64,000 nucleotides of DNA, taken from the NCBI GenBank assembly GCA_021399435.1, contig JAJTUP010000111.1, positions 1-64,000 of the forward strand, given 5' to 3'. Shown piece by piece: positions 61,635 through 64,000 of this stretch (within the stretch, counting starts at the first letter, position 1; every line of letters starts with the position of its first letter). Below the pieces are notes generated by a model. That model did no database searches and was not told where the DNA came from. It saw nothing but the letters and a program-made list of their open reading frames with translations. This DNA comes from Diaporthe sp. PMI_573 (taxonomy: Eukaryota > Ascomycota > Sordariomycetes > Diaporthales > Diaporthaceae). A program made the position numbers and the translations under genes.

Positions 61635-64000
61635 AATATTCCAGGTCATCCAATTGAATGTAAGAAAACAGGACACGGTACACGAGAGCCTAATGAACGA
61701 TACGCGACTCCAGGATTTTGCAGTTGTGGCAGTCCAAGAACCACAGGCATGGAAAGGTGACGGCAAACTATTAACAGTCCCTATGGGGCATCCCAGATGG
61801 ATTAAAATGGTCCCTACGATTTGGAGAGATGGCAGATGGCCGATCCGGAGCATGTTGTGGGTGAATAGGGACTTGGGGGCCGACCAAGTACCAATACAGT
61901 CCTCGGACTTGACAGCAGCAGCCATACGACTTCCGGACCGAATAATGTTGGTTGTGTCAGTGTATGTGCCGGGACGCAAGCCCCAGGCTCTTCGAAATAC
62001 ATGCCATACCCTGCACCAGGTGATCCTCGACCTCAGGAGCAGGTCAGGGATGGCGGTGGACGTCATTCTGGCCGGAGATTTTAATCAGCACGACCGGCTA
62101 TGGGGAGGAGACGACGTGGCCTTGGCAAGGCAAGGCGAGGCCGAACCGATTATCGACGTCATGAACGAGCACGGCCTATGCAGCCTCCTCCCGAGAGGCA
62201 CAAAGACATGGCAAGGCCCCGACAAGGAAAGCACAATCGACCTGATGCTGGCGACGGCAAAACTGGCAGACGAAATGGTGACGTGCTCCATACACCCGAC
62301 AGAACACGGATCGGACCACCGGGCGATCCAAACGACGTTCGATCTCGCGATGCCTGATCGGATTGTCACGGAAAGACTGTCGTTCAAGAACGCACCATGG
62401 ACAACAATCAGAACCAGGGTGAAGAAAAATCTCCGAGAGCTTCCCTGGACTGTCGGTGTGCAGGAGCAGACAGACCAGTTAATGAGGGTCGTCCTCGAGG
62501 CGATCCACGATCTGACACCCCGAGCACAACCAGTACCGTACGCGAAGCGCTGGTGGACGAAGGATTTGACAGGACTTCGGCGGGTGTACACATTCTGGCG
62601 AAATCAGGCCAGGGCACAGCGGCGAGCAGGCCAAGTGAGGCCCGACCTGGAAAGACGGGCCAAGGAAGCATCCAAGGAGTACCATGATGCCATCCGGAAA
62701 CAGAAAAAACTGCACTGGGACGACTTCCTGGCAGAAGATGTCAACATATGGAAGGCGGCCAAGTACTTAAAACCAGAAACAGGTGTTATGGACGACAGGG
62801 TGCCCCCTTTGAAGAGGGAAGACGGTTCCACCACGGAAGATACGGTGGAGCAGGCAGAGGAGCTGCTCAGCACGTTCTTCCCCCCGTTGCCGGCTAAGAT
62901 TGACGATGAAGGCGAGCGACCGCAACGGACGGAAGTGCACATGCCAGACCTCACCATGGAGGAAGTTGAAGAAAAAGTGCTAGCAGCGAAACCTTGGAAA
63001 GCACCTGGAGAGGATGGTCTGCCAGCAATGGTGTGGAAACAGCTTTGGCCAGTGGTTAGATACCGTGTCTTGCACCTTTTCGACACTTCCCTCAGGGACG
63101 GTGTGGTACCCCACCAGTGGAGGAGTGCGAAGATCATCCCGCTAAAGAAAGCAGACAAGGGAGACTACACAGTGGCCAAGGCATGGAGACCGATATCCCT
63201 GCTGTCAACACTGGGCAAGATACTCGAGGCAGCCGTTGCAGAGCGGGTATCCTATGTAGTGGAAAGCTATGGACTGCTGCCTGCAAACCACTTCGGGGCA
63301 AGGAAGCGAAGGTCAGCCGAACAAGCACTGATACTGCTGCAGGAGCAGATCTACAAGGCATGGAGGGCCGGCAGGGTGCTCAGTCTGATCAGTTTCGACG
63401 TCAAGGGTGCTTACAACGGAGTGTTCAAAGAACGACTACTGGAGAGGCTGAAGGCGAGAGGCATACCTGGTGGACTGGTGAGATGGATTGACGCCTTCTG
63501 CTCTGGACGCATGGCCACCGTGGTGGTAAATGGGTACAAGTCACAGCTACGGGAGTTGCCACAGGCAGGTCTCCCGCAAGGATCACCACTGTCGCCGGTG
63601 TTGTTCCTGTTCTTCAATGCAGATTTGGTGCAGAGAAGAATCAACGCAAGAGGTGGTTCGATGGCATTCGTGGACGACTACTCAGCCTGGGTGGTGGGAC
63701 CAACAGCGGAGGAGAATCGAGCCGGCATCCAATCAATTATAGACGAAGCACTGGGCTGGGAAAGACGGAGCGGTGCGACGTTCAACGGAGACAAGACGAC
63801 CATCGTGCATTTCACGCGAAACGCCGCGCGTACCAGCGACAAAGCGTTCATGATCAAAGGAAAAGTAGTCAAGCCCAAGGCGAGCGCCAAGATCCTGGGA
63901 GTGGTCATGGACGCGAAACTGCGGTACAAGGAACACATAGCTAGAGCCGCCGCAAAGGGGCTCTCGGCTGCTATGTGTCTGAGAAGACTGAAGATGCTGT
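61627..64000 (+). CDS. LINE ORF2, endonuclease-reverse transcriptase (partial)
   Basis: ATG at 61627 within ATGAGTAG, so it overlaps ORF1 by 8 nt in the next frame. 791 codons are open to the window edge. The apurinic-type endonuclease occupies about residues 5-240: VIQLNVRKQD, VQEPQAW, LAGDFNQHDRLWGG near 150, STIDLMLA, and the catalytic GSDHRAI near 229. The reverse transcriptase follows: KAPGEDGLPAMVWK near 460, WRPISLLSTLGKILEA, FDVKGAYNGV with the motif A Asp near 591, GLPQGSPLSPVLFLFF, and FVDDYSAW (motif C, D683-D684). The protein nicks target DNA and copies the RNA onto it. Its RNase H domain should follow beyond 64000. Confidence 0.92.
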   Translation, partial: MSRIFQVIQLNVRKQDTVHESLMNDTRLQDFAVVAVQEPQAWKGDGKLLTVPMGHPRWIKMVPTIWRDGRWPIRSMLWVNRDLGADQVPIQSSDLTAAAIRLPDRIMLVVSVYVPGRKPQALRNTCHTLHQVILDLRSRSGMAVDVILAGDFNQHDRLWGGDDVALARQGEAEPIIDVMNEHGLCSLLPRGTKTWQGPDKESTIDLMLATAKLADEMVTCSIHPTEHGSDHRAIQTTFDLAMPDRIVTERLSFKNAPWTTIRTRVKKNLRELPWTVGVQEQTDQLMRVVLEAIHDLTPRAQPVPYAKRWWTKDLTGLRRVYTFWRNQARAQRRAGQVRPDLERRAKEASKEYHDAIRKQKKLHWDDFLAEDVNIWKAAKYLKPETGVMDDRVPPLKREDGSTTEDTVEQAEELLSTFFPPLPAKIDDEGERPQRTEVHMPDLTMEEVEEKVLAAKPWKAPGEDGLPAMVWKQLWPVVRYRVLHLFDTSLRDGVVPHQWRSAKIIPLKKADKGDYTVAKAWRPISLLSTLGKILEAAVAERVSYVVESYGLLPANHFGARKRRSAEQALILLQEQIYKAWRAGRVLSLISFDVKGAYNGVFKERLLERLKARGIPGGLVRWIDAFCSGRMATVVVNGYKSQLRELPQAGLPQGSPLSPVLFLFFNADLVQRRINARGGSMAFVDDYSAWVVGPTAEENRAGIQSIIDEALGWERRSGATFNGDKTTIVHFTRNAARTSDKAFMIKGKVVKPKASAKILGVVMDAKLRYKEHIARAAAKGLSAAMCLRRLKML

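Larger units (their letters stand above)
60534..64000 (+). mobile_element. Tad-like LINE (non-LTR retrotransposon), 3' end beyond window
   Basis: Two consecutive, overlapping open frames encode a gag-like protein and an endonuclease-reverse transcriptase, the architecture of the Tad clade. No stop or frameshift was seen in about 3.4 kb, so this copy may be full-length and functional in the visible part. The element's RNase H domain and 3' tail lie outside the window. Confidence 0.88.

Noticed and set aside
61365..62591. Minus-strand frames of 168-233 codons over LINE ORF2
   Set aside because: Antisense shadows of the endonuclease coding sequence.
1..64000. A Starship-type giant element (tyrosine recombinase captain with NLR and other cargo)
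   Set aside because: NLR-type cargo is present, but no DUF3435 tyrosine recombinase motif was recognised on either strand, and no element boundaries were seen.

Overview
The window looks like a transposon-rich, gene-poor stretch of a filamentous ascomycete genome (Pezizomycotina; the species cannot be named from sequence alone). The basis is: short introns (42-114 nt) with GT...GCTRAC/GCTAAT...AG signals, Zn(II)2Cys6 regulators, a NACHT NLR with a fungal N-terminal domain, 2EXR and BTB proteins, and typical fungal mobile elements (hAT, Fot1/pogo, Helitron, Tad-like LINE, Copia and Gypsy). Most recognisable sequence is mobile or derived from it. Host-type genes are few, short and often broken, as expected of an accessory or subtelomere-like compartment.

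Layout. 1-4 kb: the start of a Zn2Cys6 transcription factor running off the left edge, one copy of an inverted MITE-like repeat, a Copia LTR, a three-exon BTB/POZ gene and two small minus-strand genes. 4-9 kb: unknown ORFs among ATCGAAT arrays, hairpin repeats and an AGTGTC minisatellite. 9-17.4 kb: a pile-up of hAT elements. An intact hAT (12348..15309, perfect TIRs, 8-bp TSD) sits inside an older broken hAT (9728..15856), which is itself bordered by halves of two further hATs. 17.4-22.5 kb: the helicase part of a Helitron, interrupted by another hAT (18017..20281, 8-bp TSD) and by a 144-bp insertion inside its Walker A motif. 22.5-34.2 kb: sparse, with a DUF1349 gene, a frameshifted phosphosulfolactate-synthase-like pseudogene, a TPR gene, a 2EXR gene and a bZIP fragment. 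34.5-36.9 kb: a complete Fot1/pogo element. 37.5-41.3 kb: an unknown spliced gene, a small MADS-like gene and a Gypsy remnant with in-frame stops. 41.5-48.2 kb: more hAT pieces, a 17-bp minisatellite and a Copia LTR. 49.9-53.7 kb: two Copia LTRs in tandem, a Copia RNase H remnant and a LINE RNase H remnant. 53.7-57.1 kb: an NLR pseudogene. 58.1-59.5 kb: an AflR-type regulator. 60.5 kb to the right edge: a LINE with open ORF1 and ORF2.

How the parts relate. The clearest story is layered transposition. Exact target-site duplications and restored reading frames give a relative order of events (Helitron, then hAT; older hAT, then younger hAT). The most intact, possibly active elements are the 769-codon hAT, the pogo element and the LINE at the right edge. 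The three regulators (Zn2Cys6, bZIP fragment, AflR-like) show no partner biosynthetic genes here. I found no convincing wholly new system. The best leads are the nested insertions, a palindrome-bounded zinc-knuckle segment in the pogo transposase, the overlapping ATGAGTAG junction of the LINE, and a near-identical inverted repeat pair about 58 kb apart.
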